Source: Alphaproteobacteria bacterium
GTDB taxonomy: Bacteria > Pseudomonadota > Alphaproteobacteria > Reyranellales > Reyranellaceae
Direction of reading: 5' to 3'
Assembly: GCA_016869975.1 (NCBI GenBank)
Contig: VGCZ01000042.1
Location: forward strand, 1-46,112
DNA length: 46,112 bases
Shown: positions 45,859 to 46,112 of the stretch, in pieces
How positions within the stretch are numbered: the stretch's first letter is position 1
Layout: every line of letters starts with the position of its first letter
The notes under the pieces: model-generated
What the model was told of the DNA's origin: nothing
What the model saw: only the letters and a program-made list of their open reading frames with translations
Databases searched by the model: none
Translations under genes and position numbers: made by a program

Positions 45859-46112
45859 TCACCCCGCCGGTGGCAGCGCCAGGTGGCGGGCTTCGATCAC
45901 GGCCTGGGTGCGCGAGCGCACGCCGAGCTTCTTGAGGATCACGGTGACGTGCGCCTTCACCGTGGCCTCGCCGACATTGAGCTTGTGGGCGATCATCTTG
46001 TTCTGGTCGCCCTGTACCATCAGCGCCAGCACGCGCCATTGCTGCGGCGTCAACTGCTGCGCGCGCTGGGCGAAGGATTCCGCCGGGCCGGGCTCGGCCG
46101 GCGCGCCCGGCG
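45859..46112 (-). CDS. LuxR/NarL-type response regulator (C-terminal part)
   Basis: The gene runs off the right end of the window, so only the last 84 or so residues are seen; the Met at 46053 is internal. They form a LuxR helix-turn-helix: LTPQQWRVLALMVQGDQNKM, IAHKLNVGEATVKAHVTVIL and KKLGVRSRTQAVIEA. An upstream Ala/Pro-rich linker (PGAPAEPGPAES) suggests a receiver domain before it, as in NarL-type regulators. It could be the output partner of the hybrid kinase 2.3 kb away, but this is only proximity. Confidence 0.88.
   Translation of the reverse strand, partial: PGAPAEPGPAESFAQRAQQLTPQQWRVLALMVQGDQNKMIAHKLNVGEATVKAHVTVILKKLGVRSRTQAVIEARHLALPPAG

Overview
The window is a single piece of chromosome from a GC-rich (roughly two-thirds G+C) bacterium, very probably an alphaproteobacterium. 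This rests on a praR/phrR-type Xre regulator next to lnt, a run of TTAA half-sites like those bound by CtrA with a nearby GANTC site, several Bug/TctC solute-binding proteins, MmyB-type regulators, and a CbrA-like transporter-fused histidine kinase. A family such as Reyranellaceae would fit, but this is inference. No phage, insertion sequence, CRISPR array or plasmid functions were seen. Most long reading frames opposite the genes are GC-driven shadows and are left out.

Layout. 1-1.9 kb: 3' part of a CorC/HlyC-type CBS protein, then a cbpA (DnaJ-like) gene broken by a one-base frameshift and its modulator cbpM. 2-6.4 kb (minus): metK, an EamA transporter, and a tightly coupled gpsA-EVE-TPR run. 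6.5-15.6 kb: heparinase-like protein, an alpha/beta hydrolase, a Bug-type binding protein (minus), purH, a DUF6134 protein, and a Bug protein-TPP enzyme-VOC run. 15.6-20.1 kb: an MmyB regulator with a DUF3237 gene, a SnoaL-like protein, and a three-gene set closely resembling terephthalate dioxygenase alpha, beta and dihydrodiol dehydrogenase (tphA2A3B). 20.3-25 kb: trmB, a small membrane protein, lnt, the Xre regulator behind candidate CtrA boxes, a SnoaL-like protein and a creatininase. 25-28.7 kb: two small ORFs with a good terminator, an ACT-domain protein, a lower-GC membrane protein bracketed by the ACT gene and a decayed copy of its tail, a GST and a 3-hydroxyisobutyrate dehydrogenase-like enzyme. 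28.7-35.8 kb: palindromic repeats, an S8-like peptidase, a lactate permease, tRNA-Thr(CGT), a glycosyltransferase, a VOC protein divergent from an MmyB regulator, and a membrane protein. 35.8-46.1 kb: an ABC exporter, ettA, the 1255-residue hybrid kinase, a lipoprotein transglycosylase, an ABC-F ATPase, and the 3' end of a LuxR-type regulator.

Systems. The clearest pathway is the tph-like set: a Rieske oxygenase (alpha, beta) followed without gaps by a dehydrogenase that automated annotation would probably call PdxA. No reductase gene is present here. The two Bug-type binding proteins could import carboxylates, but no TctA/TctB membrane genes are in the window.

The most novel-looking signal is the 233-base leader of the ABC-F gene at the right end. 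It holds a 28-codon ORF with an excellent Shine-Dalgarno, a 10-bp stem inside that ORF that pairs fully only as minus-strand RNA, a second hairpin whose loop is the ORF's stop codon, a 20-base perfect palindrome, and a competing 7-bp pairing. This looks like a leader-peptide attenuator controlling the ribosome-associated ATPase. Two families of nested palindromic repeats, found mainly at gene ends, are a second feature of the window.
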